Source: Bacteroidales bacterium
GTDB lineage: Bacteria > Bacteroidota > Bacteroidia > Bacteroidales > JAFGXI01
Length of the DNA: 32,880 nt
Reading direction: 5' to 3'
Assembly (NCBI GenBank): GCA_030627705.1
Contig: DAOVTE010000006.1
Location: 1 to 32,880 of the forward strand
This document shows positions 1-7,743 of the stretch, piece after piece (position 1 is the stretch's first letter; every line of letters begins with the position of its first letter). The position numbers were made by a program, and so were the translations under genes. The notes under the pieces were generated by a model, which worked only from the letters and a program-made list of their open reading frames with translations, had not been told where the DNA came from and ran no database searches.

Positions 1-104
1 CTTCGTAGCATGAGATGTCTCGACAAGCTCGATATGACAATATTTTTTATGTAATGCGAACATTCTTGTTCGCTATAGAAATATGAACAAGAATGTTCGT
101 TTTA
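1..104. repeat. 104-bp direct repeat, copy A (truncated by window start)
   Basis: Bases 1-104 are identical to 213-316 (offset 212); the match stops at 105/317. The copy opens with the right half of a dispersed palindromic repeat (ending near 38 in GATATGAC) and continues into a 15-bp perfect inverted repeat, CGAACATTCTTGTTC at 57-71 and its reverse complement at 85-99, with a 13-nt loop. Each arm is itself nearly palindromic (GAAC...GTTC). The copy may extend left of the window. Confidence 0.95.
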
Positions 105-135
105 TAGACTTTTGTAAAGTGGGGCAGTAGCAGTT

Positions 136-164
136 CCCTCTCCTTTGGAGAGGGCTAGGGTGAG
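136..164. repeat. Dispersed palindromic repeat, CCCTCTCC/GGAGAGGG type
   Basis: An 8-bp perfect inverted repeat (CCCTCTCC 136-143, GGAGAGGG 147-154, loop TTT) is followed by CTAGGGTGAGGC. This is a commonly seen intergenic repeat type in Bacteroidota. A diverged relative lies at 27145-27179, sharing the trailing GGTGAGGCTT. No coding function is apparent. Confidence 0.7.
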
Positions 165-174
165 GCTTTTCTTT

Positions 175-250
175 GTCATTTCGACCATTGTGGAGAAATC
201 TTTTAAACAGAACTTCGTAGCATGAGATGTCTCGACAAGCTCGATATGAC
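175..250. repeat. Dispersed hairpin repeat, GTCATTTCGA ... TCGATATGAC type
   Basis: GTCATTTCGA at 175-184 pairs with TCGATATGAC at 241-250 (9 of 10 positions), giving a hairpin-forming unit of about 76 bp with internal GAGAAATC and GAGATGTCTCGAC modules. Repeats of this form are frequent between genes in Bacteroidota. Its right part is the start of the 104-bp direct repeat, so the duplication includes half of this element. Confidence 0.65.
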
Positions 251-316
251 AATATTTTTTATGTAATGCGAACATTCTTGTTCGCTATAGAAATATGAAC
301 AAGAATGTTCGTTTTA
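213..316. repeat. 104-bp direct repeat, copy B
   Basis: Perfect second copy of bases 1-104. Its hairpin arms are at 269-283 and 297-311. The roughly 108 bp between the copies hold the CCCTCTCC palindrome and the left half of the GTCATTTCGA hairpin repeat, so the layout is [half-repeat + hairpin] - spacer - [half-repeat + hairpin]. Confidence 0.95.
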
Positions 317-321
317 CATTT

Positions 322-343
322 TGCCTACGAAGGTGGGTATCCA
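322..343 (-). repeat. Dispersed palindromic repeat, TGGATACCC...TTCG type
   Basis: Read on the minus strand this is TGGATACCCACCTTCGTAGG, a diverged member of the Bacteroidota intergenic repeat whose usual form is a TGGATTCCC-stem, TTCG-containing loop and GGGAATGA. A related palindrome (GGATACCC...GGGTATGA) is at 27091-27114. The rest of the gene-free stretch, 344-500, shows only a weak TCTAGT/ACTAGA hairpin (363-383) and AT-rich sequence. Confidence 0.5.
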
Positions 344-500
344 GTTTTTTATTTTTGTCTTTTCTAGTTTTTCTCTTACTAGAGAATAAAAATACCGTAA
401 GGATTATACGTTTATAAAATAAGTTTTTAATATGTTTACTTCGACTCCAATAGGGTTCGAACTATATAGATTTTGTTATTTTAATAAACTTTTAAAAATT

Positions 501-2015
501 CTAAAACCCAGGCATATCACCTTGATCATCAAAATTAGTGTTTAAAAAATCACTAGGAAGCTCCATGTTTTCTTCTTTGTTCATTTTAGAAGATATTGTC
601 ATTGTTTGTGGATCTGAATCTAGAGCATTAAAATCAAAATCTTCTCTTTCTACAAATTGAGCAAATTCTGGTTTAAATGTCAAATCAATATCTGTAACTT
701 CACCATTACGATGTTTAGCAATAATTATTTGTGCTAATCCTTTTTCTGCATCTTCGTCTTCATTTTGGTAATATTCTGGCCTGTGAATAAATAATACCAT
801 ATCTGCATCTTGTTCTATAGCACCAGATTCGCGTAAATCTGAAAGTTGAGGTCTTTTGTTCCCTCCACGTAATTCTACAGCACGACTAAGCTGCGATAGA
901 GCAATAATTGGAATATTTAATTCTTTTGCTAGAGCTTTTAACGACCTAGAGATCATAGATATTTCTTGTTCTCTATTTCCTTTGTTCATAGAGTCGCCAC
1001 TCATAAGTTGAAGGTAATCAATAACCACAATTTCTATATTATATTGTGCTTTTAGTCTTCGGCATTTAGCTCTAAGTTCAAAAACATTTATTGCAGGTGT
1101 ATCGTCGATAAAAATAGGCGCCTCTATTAATTTTTGTATTTTAGTTTCTAGTTCTATCCATTCGTCGTCTCGGAGTTTACCAGTTTTTATCTTTTTAGAA
1201 TCTATTTGTGTTTCGCTAACAATTAATCGTTTTACTAATTGCTCGTTAGACATCTCTAAAGAGAAAAATGCAACGGGTCTTTTATGATCTACTGCTATAT
1301 TTCTAGCCATTGTTAAAACAAAAGCTGTTTTCCCCATTGCAGGTCTGGCAGCAATTATTACCAAGTCAGACTGTTGCCACCCAGACGTTACTCTATCCAT
1401 TGCAGTAAATCCAGAAGGCACTCCACTTAATCCATCTTCTCTTTTTCCTGCTTCTTTTATTTGCTTTAACGCATCATCAATAATGGAATCTATTTTTTTA
1501 GCTTCAGATTTTATTGTTCCTTCTGCAACTTCAAATATTGCAGATTCAGAGTAATTTATTAAGTCGTTAACGTCTTCGTCATCAGCGTAAGATCTTCGCT
1601 GAATTTCTGACGATATTTCTATTAATTTTCGTTGAATATGTTTTTGTACAATTATCTTAGCATGAAATTCTAAATGGGTTGCAGAGGCTACTTTAGATGT
1701 AAGTTGAGCAATATATGTTGCTCCACCAACTTCTTCTAATTTCCCTTTACTTTTTAAATTTTCTGTTACAGTTAATAAGTCTACGGGGTTCGTATCCTTA
1801 AATAAATCCATTACCGATAAAAATATTGTTTGATGTGTAGGATTATAAAAACTTTCGGCAGTTAATACATCGGCAACAGAATGAATAGCAGTTTTTTCTA
1901 TCATTATTGCTCCTAAAACAGCTTCTTCTAACTCATTTGATTGTGGTGGTAATTTCCCTAATTCTATATTTAATTTTTCTATTGCAGAACTGCTATTCTT
2001 ATTTTTTGATGCCAT
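501..2015 (-). CDS. dnaB: Replicative DNA helicase DnaB
   Basis: Hexameric 5'-3' helicase that unwinds DNA ahead of the replication fork and interacts with primase. The 504-residue product has the DnaB N-terminal helical domain (about 23-125) and the RecA-like C-terminal ATPase domain (about 195-460). Visible motifs are Walker A ARPAMGKT (223-230), Walker B VVIDYLQLM (330-338), the SDLRESGAIEQDADMVLFIHR region (392-412) and the final AKHRNG...FKPEFAQF segment (433-454). Length is usual for Bacteroidota DnaB, which carry a low-complexity acidic tail. No intein or insertion is present. The gene stands alone on the minus strand, diverging from lgt. Start is ATG, with a candidate -7 box 33-40 bases upstream. 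Confidence 0.98.
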   Translation of the reverse strand: MASKNKNSSSAIEKLNIELGKLPPQSNELEEAVLGAIMIEKTAIHSVADVLTAESFYNPTHQTIFLSVMDLFKDTNPVDLLTVTENLKSKGKLEEVGGATYIAQLTSKVASATHLEFHAKIIVQKHIQRKLIEISSEIQRRSYADDEDVNDLINYSESAIFEVAEGTIKSEAKKIDSIIDDALKQIKEAGKREDGLSGVPSGFTAMDRVTSGWQQSDLVIIAARPAMGKTAFVLTMARNIAVDHKRPVAFFSLEMSNEQLVKRLIVSETQIDSKKIKTGKLRDDEWIELETKIQKLIEAPIFIDDTPAINVFELRAKCRRLKAQYNIEIVVIDYLQLMSGDSMNKGNREQEISMISRSLKALAKELNIPIIALSQLSRAVELRGGNKRPQLSDLRESGAIEQDADMVLFIHRPEYYQNEDEDAEKGLAQIIIAKHRNGEVTDIDLTFKPEFAQFVEREDFDFNALDSDPQTMTISSKMNKEENMELPSDFLNTNFDDQGDMPGF

Positions 2016-2047
2016 TTTATGTAATAATTTTTATGAGGAAAAGGATT

Positions 2048-2055
2048 CAAAAGTA
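2048..2055 (-). promoter_or_regulatory. Candidate -7 promoter box for dnaB
   Basis: Minus-strand TACTTTTG fits the Bacteroidota -7 consensus TAnnTTTG and sits 33-40 bases before the dnaB start. No clear TTTG -33 box is visible at the expected distance, so this rests on one element in AT-rich DNA. Confidence 0.35.
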
Positions 2056-2263
2056 ATAAATGATATTTTAGTACAACTTTTATTACACCACTCTTTATAA
2101 ACATAATTTTTTTAAGAAAATGTTAATAAAAAGATGTTTGTTTAGAAAGTAATAATTTAATATTTGTAACTCTGTAATTAATAAATAAATTGTTAATTAT
2201 GTGTAATAATATATATTTCAAGTTTTTTAACAAATAAATTATAATAGAGTATTTGTAAAATTC

Positions 2264-2271
2264 TAAATTTG
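2264..2271 (+). promoter_or_regulatory. Candidate -7 promoter box for lgt
   Basis: TAAATTTG matches TAnnTTTG and lies 15-22 bases before the lgt ATG, implying a very short leader. No -33 TTTG at usual spacing. The 270-bp divergent dnaB-lgt region holds nothing else that I can support. Confidence 0.35.
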
Positions 2272-2285
2272 TAAAAAATAAACTT

Positions 2286-3110
2286 ATGGTATTGAATTTT
2301 ATTAATTGGAATGTTGCTCCCGAAATTTTTTCTTTTGGAGGTTTCGAGATTAGGTGGTATGGACTTTTATTTGCATCTGCTTTTATGTTCTCGTATTATA
2401 TAATACAAAATATATTTAAAAGAGAAGGCATTTCAGAAGAAGTATTAGATAAGCTAACAATTTATGTAGGTTTAGGAACAATTCTGGGTGCTAGATTAGG
2501 GCATGTGCTTTTTTATCAACCCGATTATTATTTGCAACATCCGTTAGAGGTATTACAAATATGGAAAGGCGGTTTGGCTAGTCATGGTGCAGCTTTGGGA
2601 ATCTTAATTGCACTTTGGTTTTTTTCGAGAGTCGCAAAGCGTTCATATCTTTGGATATTAGATAGAATAGTAATTGTAGTTGCTTTATCTGGAGCATTAA
2701 TTAGACTAGGTAATTTAATAAATTCTGAAATTTATGGTGGACAAACAACATTGCCTTGGGGAGTTAAATTTATACAAAACTACCCGCAAGGAACTCCATT
2801 AGATTTAATACCTGCAAATCATCCAACTCAAATATACGAATCCATATCTCTATTTTTAGTATTTGCTCTTTTAGCATTTTTATATTACAAAAAAGATGCA
2901 GGAAAGAAACCTGGTTTATTATTTTCTTTATTCTTAATCCCTGTTTTTGTGTTTAGATTTTTAATTGAATTTATTAAAAATACACAAGTTGGATTCGAAG
3001 AAGAAATGGTAATAAATATGGGTCAAATATTAAGTATTCCATTTGTATTGGTGGGGATATTTATTCTTTTTAAATTATTTATGCCTGTTTTAAAGAGTAA
3101 TAATTCGTAA
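2286..3110 (+). CDS. lgt: Prolipoprotein diacylglyceryl transferase Lgt
   Basis: Inner-membrane enzyme that moves diacylglyceryl from phosphatidylglycerol to the lipobox cysteine of prolipoproteins. The 274-residue protein has about seven membrane segments. Conserved residues by comparison with E. coli Lgt are Y25 (RWYGL), H100 (GGLASHG), the signature RLGNLINSE (R140, N143, E148), HPTQIYE (179-185) and RFLIEF (R224, E228), followed by MGQILSIP near the end. Length is typical. Its product would be needed by the several lipoproteins encoded in this window. Start is ATG at 2286. The next gene begins 19 bp after its stop and probably shares the transcript. Confidence 0.96.
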   Translation: MVLNFINWNVAPEIFSFGGFEIRWYGLLFASAFMFSYYIIQNIFKREGISEEVLDKLTIYVGLGTILGARLGHVLFYQPDYYLQHPLEVLQIWKGGLASHGAALGILIALWFFSRVAKRSYLWILDRIVIVVALSGALIRLGNLINSEIYGGQTTLPWGVKFIQNYPQGTPLDLIPANHPTQIYESISLFLVFALLAFLYYKKDAGKKPGLLFSLFLIPVFVFRFLIEFIKNTQVGFEEEMVINMGQILSIPFVLVGIFILFKLFMPVLKSNNS

Positions 3111-3129
3111 AAGATAAAATTCTAGACAA

Positions 3130-3810
3130 ATGAAAAACTTTATAAAATTCTTGCTTCCAAAATCTGATAAGGAAAAATTAAAAGCATTATCAAGCTTATT
3201 TTACCACGGAAAATACAAAGAGTGTGTTACGGAAAGTAAGATTATTATTAATTCTAAGAATTCTGCATTAGCATTAGATGCAAAAAGGTTTTGTGGTTTA
3301 TCAAATTATAAATTACGAAGATTCGAAGATGCAAAGAATTTATTTAGTGAGATTGCAGAAGTATCTAATAATCAAGATGATTGGTTTAATTTGTGCACAT
3401 CAGCTACTAGAGCAAAAGATATAAATTTGGGTAAACAAGCTTTTGATAATTTCTTTAAATCGGGAGTTGTACAAGCAGAAAACAAAATGCTTTCTATGCC
3501 TAATGTTGTTTATCAGTATGTAATTGCTTTGCGAGATATTAAAGAATATGAACTTGCTTTGGATCAATATAAACAATTAATAGGTGTTTATGCTAAATTG
3601 CAATGTACGGAAGAAATTCATTTGCAAAAACGTGGTGTCCCATTCTTGTATCAAACTCTAGTAATTGGCAAGGAAATAATGCAGAATAATTATACCGTTC
3701 CAGAATACGATTTATGGCTTACTAAACTAGCAAAACAAGTAGATATTTTTGGAAAAGAATCTATTGATGAATTTAGAGAACGCGAAAATATTGGTGAGAG
3801 AGATAATTGA
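3130..3810 (+). CDS. TPR-like hypothetical protein
   Basis: A 226-residue soluble, helix-rich protein with no signal peptide. It shows loose tetratricopeptide-like spacing: YHGKYKECVTESKIIINSK near 25-43, YKLRRFEDAKNLFSEIAEVS near 60-79, and IKEYELALDQYKQLIGVYAK near 137-156. This suggests an alpha-solenoid protein-protein interaction module, but no catalytic motif or specific family is recognised. It follows lgt by 19 bp on the same strand and converges with the diacylglycerol kinase gene on the other side, with no clear terminator in the 33-bp gap. Confidence 0.8.
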   Translation: MKNFIKFLLPKSDKEKLKALSSLFYHGKYKECVTESKIIINSKNSALALDAKRFCGLSNYKLRRFEDAKNLFSEIAEVSNNQDDWFNLCTSATRAKDINLGKQAFDNFFKSGVVQAENKMLSMPNVVYQYVIALRDIKEYELALDQYKQLIGVYAKLQCTEEIHLQKRGVPFLYQTLVIGKEIMQNNYTVPEYDLWLTKLAKQVDIFGKESIDEFRERENIGERDN

Positions 3811-3843
3811 TAAATTATTTTAACTACAGATCTTTTTAACGAA

Positions 3844-4710
3844 CTAACAAATAACTCTTAACGATTTGGAGTTTATTTTTACATCAATTTGTTTACCAAA
3901 AGAGTATGGCTCACCATCTAAATGAACCTTTATATTTTCATTGCATTTTATTGTCATCTTATCTGTAGTAAAGGTATTAACTCTTTTAGAACTATTAATT
4001 CGTTTTGTAAATGCTCTAGCTACAAAAGGTATAGATTCTAAAAATGCAGGTTTATCTACTAAAACTATATTTAATTTTCCATCGTCTATAAATGCTTTAG
4101 GCGCAATATAAAAATTGTTACCAAATTGCGATGAGTTTGCAAATACAATTAGAAACTTTACAATATTTATCGACTTATTGTCGTAATTTATGCTTGCTTT
4201 TATAGGTTGGTACTTTATTAATTCTCGTATTGTTAATTTTGCATATGATAAAAAACCTCTTTTACCATATTTATCAAATAAATGTGCAATATGAGCATCA
4301 AAGCCTAAACCTGCAATATTTACAAACTTTTCGTTATTAATTTCAACAGTATCTATAAGTTTATATCTACCATTATTTATTAGCTCTATTGCTTTATTTA
4401 TTTTTAAAGGAATGTTTAAATGCCTTGCTAATCCATTACCTGAACCTAAAGGAATAATTCCTAATTTACAATTGGTGTTAACTAATCCTCTAAAAATCTC
4501 ATTTATTGAGCCATCTCCGCCAACTGCAACTATAGTATCAAATTTAGATTTATTTTCATTTGCTAACTCAATAGCGTGTTTAGCAGCCTTAGTGTAAATA
4601 ATTTCTTTATAGATGCTTGTATCAACTAATTTATTGATTTGTTCTACAATATTATTTTTATTTGTAGCTCCAGAAATTGGGTTAATTATAAATAATATCT
4701 TACGTTTCAA
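3844..4710 (-). CDS. Diacylglycerol/lipid kinase family protein (YegS/DgkB-like), TTG start
   Basis: Predicted cytoplasmic or membrane-associated lipid kinase that phosphorylates diacylglycerol or a similar lipid using ATP. The 288-residue protein has the DAGK catalytic fold: nucleotide-binding FIINPISG (7-14), GGDGSINE (64-71), PLGSGNGLARHL (87-98), and the C-terminal lobe with FIDDGKL and DGEPY (265-269). The start is TTG at 4708-4710; there is no nearby ATG and family members begin just before the KILFIINP strand, so TTG fits. Its start codon directly follows the TAA of the upstream LtaS-like gene, indicating translational coupling. A role in recycling diacylglycerol released by that neighbour is inferred from context. 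Confidence 0.9.
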   Translation of the reverse strand: MKRKILFIINPISGATNKNNIVEQINKLVDTSIYKEIIYTKAAKHAIELANENKSKFDTIVAVGGDGSINEIFRGLVNTNCKLGIIPLGSGNGLARHLNIPLKINKAIELINNGRYKLIDTVEINNEKFVNIAGLGFDAHIAHLFDKYGKRGFLSYAKLTIRELIKYQPIKASINYDNKSINIVKFLIVFANSSQFGNNFYIAPKAFIDDGKLNIVLVDKPAFLESIPFVARAFTKRINSSKRVNTFTTDKMTIKCNENIKVHLDGEPYSFGKQIDVKINSKSLRVIC

Positions 4711-6609
4711 TTATTCTACTGTTAAATTATTATTTATCATTCTGTTGTTAAATGATTGAATTATTGCTTTAATTTCGTTTTCAAGTGTTATCTTATTATT
4801 CGAATAAGCTTTGTTTTCTATTAGGTTGTTTTTTAATAAAGTATCATCATTAAATTTATACAGAGCAATACTTGTTTTTCCGTCAAATTGTAGCATATAA
4901 TCGTCTTTTATTATTTGATAGATTCCGTTTATATAGTTAATGCTAAAACTATTATTATTATCGAAGATGCTGTTTCCGTACGAAATAAATTCCTTCTTGT
5001 AATTTATATAATCTAATACCGATGGCATAATATCGCAATGTTGACATATTTTATCACTTACTCCAACTAAGGTATCGTTGCTTGGATCGAAGAAAATAAT
5101 TGGAACAGAATAAATGCCAACTTTATTTTTATATAACTTACTTCTTGTTAAGGATGTGTGATCTGCGGTTATAATAAAAATTGTATTCTTAAACCATTCT
5201 GTTTTTTTTGCATCATTAAAAAACAACATTAACGAATAATCGGTGTATTGTATGCTTTTGTGTATTGGTAACGTGCCTGAAATAAATTTATCTTTGTATA
5301 TATCGGGCACATTGTATGGGTGGTGCGACGATAGTGTAAATACTGTAGAAAAGAAAGGTTGTTTTTTGCTAGATAATTCAGTGCAGAAATACTTTAGATA
5401 TTGTTTATCTAAAATTCCCCAGTTTCCGTCATAATCATTATTGGCTTTTGGGTATTCGTTTCTTCCAAAATATTTGTCGACCCCCGCTAATTTAGAGAAA
5501 GTATCAAATCCCATTGTGCCATTATTACCTCCGTGATAGAAGCTTGTATTAAACCCTTTAGTTTTTAAGATACTCGCTAATGAGTTTATTTCGTTTGCAG
5601 AAAATTTAGATGTTATAAACGGATTGGTTATTAACGACGGTATAGATGCAATAATAGAAGGAACAGCTTCCATAGATTTTTTTCCGTTTGCGTAACTATT
5701 CTTGAAACTTAACGAAACATTTATAAGCGAATCTAGGAATGGAGTATATCCTTTGTAATTATTGTAAAAACCAGTATATTCTTTACCAAAACTTTCTAAT
5801 ATTATTATTACAACATTTTTGTTTGTAAACTTATTTTCTGAGGAGTATTTATTTATTGGAGAAAAGTGTTTTCTTAGATTATTTTCTGTAAAGTATTCTT
5901 TTTTCTCTAAATCATCTTTAAATGATGTTCTAATAAACGTAAATGTAGAATTTAGTACTAATGGTATATTTTCTGCTGATGAATATTTTGCAGCAGAAAT
6001 AATACTTAATGGTCTGTAATCAATACCTCTATACAATAAAAAAAATAATACAATTAATAAACCAGAAGCAATAGATTTAATAATTGTAGTTTTATAAGAT
6101 AATATATTGGTAATATTTATTGTAAATTTAGGGTATAATTTCCAGCTAGCTACCATACTTATAATAAATAGGAGCAATATATACCAATAGTCGATAATAA
6201 ATTTTAATGATATGTTTTGCATATCATTACCAGTTGTAATTAGGTTTAGTAAATCGAATGTAGAGCGTTTGTTTGTGAATTTGAAGTATTCTATATCTAC
6301 AAAATTTATAAATAAGAAGAATCCATTTACAATAAAGAATAATATTTTTAATACCTTCTGATAAGTAATGTTTTTCTTAAAATTACCTGGAATAATATGC
6401 AGTAATAATATTAGAATATTTGTTATTGCAATAGCCGAAATATCAAACCTTATACCATAGAACAGTGCTTTAAACATATCAATAGTATCATTACCACTGA
6501 ATGCGCTAATATTGAATATTAAGAATAATAAGCGACTAATTTGATATAAAACTAATACCAATAATAATCGCTTAAGAAGTAGAAATATATTTTCTAAGTA
6601 GAATTTCAA
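4711..6609 (-). CDS. LTA-synthase-like membrane sulfatase-fold transferase, TTG start
   Basis: The 632-residue protein has about five N-terminal membrane segments (roughly 8-34, 55-73, 86-106, 137-157, 177-193) and an extracytoplasmic sulfatase-type domain (about 264-580). Metal and catalytic positions by LtaS comparison are E272 (ILESFG), a serine nucleophile S312 (NGKKSMEAVPS) where LtaS has threonine, histidines in SSHHPYNVP (429-430) and D483/H484 (FIITADHTS). Gram-negative Bacteroidota do not make lipoteichoic acid, so a phosphoglycerol or phosphoethanolamine transferase to a periplasmic or surface glycan is more likely. The start is TTG at 6607-6609; it keeps the first membrane segment, and the next Met is residue 45. 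A hairpin with a T tract ends three bases before it. It is followed without a gap by the lipid kinase gene. Confidence 0.9.
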   Translation of the reverse strand: MKFYLENIFLLLKRLLLVLVLYQISRLLFLIFNISAFSGNDTIDMFKALFYGIRFDISAIAITNILILLLHIIPGNFKKNITYQKVLKILFFIVNGFFLFINFVDIEYFKFTNKRSTFDLLNLITTGNDMQNISLKFIIDYWYILLLFIISMVASWKLYPKFTINITNILSYKTTIIKSIASGLLIVLFFLLYRGIDYRPLSIISAAKYSSAENIPLVLNSTFTFIRTSFKDDLEKKEYFTENNLRKHFSPINKYSSENKFTNKNVVIIILESFGKEYTGFYNNYKGYTPFLDSLINVSLSFKNSYANGKKSMEAVPSIIASIPSLITNPFITSKFSANEINSLASILKTKGFNTSFYHGGNNGTMGFDTFSKLAGVDKYFGRNEYPKANNDYDGNWGILDKQYLKYFCTELSSKKQPFFSTVFTLSSHHPYNVPDIYKDKFISGTLPIHKSIQYTDYSLMLFFNDAKKTEWFKNTIFIITADHTSLTRSKLYKNKVGIYSVPIIFFDPSNDTLVGVSDKICQHCDIMPSVLDYINYKKEFISYGNSIFDNNNSFSINYINGIYQIIKDDYMLQFDGKTSIALYKFNDDTLLKNNLIENKAYSNNKITLENEIKAIIQSFNNRMINNNLTVE

Positions 6610-6611
6610 GA

Positions 6612-6638
6612 TAAAAAAAGCTACAATTAAGTAGCTTT
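6612..6638 (-). terminator. Terminator-like hairpin between lipoprotein and LtaS-like genes
   Basis: An 8-bp perfect stem (6617-6624 with 6631-6638, loop AATTAA) is followed on the minus strand by a run of T (6613-6619). It lies 6 bases after the lipoprotein stop (6644) and ends just before the TTG start of the LtaS-like gene (6609), so it could also act as an attenuator or a structure masking the start. Confidence 0.75.
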
Positions 6639-6643
6639 AATAT

Positions 6644-7450
6644 TTATTTTTTTGTGTAAATTTCAATTACATCGTCAGAGCCTACTCTACCGCCTGCTGT
6701 ACCGTCAGAATTTATTTCGTGTCTATCTATTTGATATTTTATTGTGAATTTGAAATCATCAACAAAATTTATAAAATAACAATGATCATCTACACCTTTC
6801 ACCCTGTAAATAAAACCGTCTTCATCTTTTATTTCTTGAGGTTCAATAAGTATAGATATCGAATCGGTAACGTAAGTAGTAATTGTGTCTGGTCCGTTAA
6901 TTTCATATACGGGAACGTCATACCTTTTTAAATCGCCGTATACGCCACTCACTTCACCAGATAATTTTTTAAAGATAATTCTATCATTAACTTTTTTATC
7001 AGCTACTAAGTCTACCTCTTTTTGTAGATAATCAGGCCACATAGCGTTATTTACTAAACTTTCTTTGTCAACATAATAAGTTACACAAAATTCTTGGTCT
7101 GTATTAAAAACACTAACAGTTCTAGCTGCAGTACCAATATTTCCTTCTTTGTCTGTAACTGAATAGGTAATAGTGTACGTTCCTGTTCTTGTGGTGTTAC
7201 CATATATTGTTCCATCAGAAGTTTCTAAATCAGATGATTTATTAACAGCAGAAGTTACGTCTCCATCAACATTGTCGTGTGCGGTATAACCCACTTCTGA
7301 TTCTTCTTGTGGCTCAACGAATGCTGTACCAAGAATAATACTTGTTTCAGTATCTCCTTCTAAATAGATTACAGGAAGTTTTGTGTCCTTAGGTGTACAA
7401 GATAATATTACAACACTTAAAACGCCTACAAAAAAAAGTGACTTTTTCAT
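6644..7450 (-). CDS. DUF5011-like Ig-fold surface lipoprotein
   Basis: A 268-residue lipoprotein with an N-terminal signal and lipobox VILSC (C18). After the cysteine, residues about 28-115 look like a bacterial Ig-like / DUF5011 (HYR-type) domain: VDGDVT, then TGTYTITYSVTDKEGNIG and ARTVSVF, a pattern typical of such modules. The remaining 150 residues are beta-rich with no recognised domain and contain two cysteines (C122, about C226). Probably anchored in the outer membrane; binding partner unknown. A -7-like box lies 33-40 bases upstream and a terminator-like hairpin directly downstream, so it may be its own transcription unit. Confidence 0.85.
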   Translation of the reverse strand: MKKSLFFVGVLSVVILSCTPKDTKLPVIYLEGDTETSIILGTAFVEPQEESEVGYTAHDNVDGDVTSAVNKSSDLETSDGTIYGNTTRTGTYTITYSVTDKEGNIGTAARTVSVFNTDQEFCVTYYVDKESLVNNAMWPDYLQKEVDLVADKKVNDRIIFKKLSGEVSGVYGDLKRYDVPVYEINGPDTITTYVTDSISILIEPQEIKDEDGFIYRVKGVDDHCYFINFVDDFKFTIKYQIDRHEINSDGTAGGRVGSDDVIEIYTKK

Positions 7451-7481
7451 TTCTTAAATAATTTTAGATTTTCAATAACCA

Positions 7482-7489
7482 CAAATATA
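7482..7489 (-). promoter_or_regulatory. Candidate -7 promoter box for the lipoprotein gene
   Basis: Minus-strand TATATTTG matches TAnnTTTG, 32-39 bases before the start at 7450. No -33 box is evident. Confidence 0.4.
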
Positions 7490-7696
7490 AACTATTTTTT
7501 TTTAAAAATGTAAATAAATGACAGTTGTGCTAGAATAATAACGGTATTTTTACTAAAATATTTTGTTTTTAATAGTTTTGAGGTGTATTCTTAGGCAAGT
7601 TGGTGTTTAACAAATATCTAAAAATGTTAATGTTTGCTATTCTTTTTAGATTTATTATATGAATAGTGTGGGGTGATTTATAATAAGATTTCTTAC

Positions 7697-7728
7697 AAAA
7701 AAAAAGTTGCCCAAGGCAACTTTTTTTT
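7697..7728. terminator. Bidirectional rho-independent terminator
   Basis: A 6-bp stem GTTGCC (7706-7711) / GGCAAC (7715-7720), loop CAA, is flanked by A9 on the left and T8 on the right, so pairing can extend much further. It lies 15-47 bases after the stop of the minus-strand HNH/AP2-like gene and would work in either direction. Confidence 0.85.
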
Positions 7729-7743
7729 AATATAAATAAACAA

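Noticed and set aside
1-316. CRISPR-like array from the direct repeats
   Set aside because: Only two copies, 104 bp long, with a spacer made of other dispersed repeats and no cas genes.
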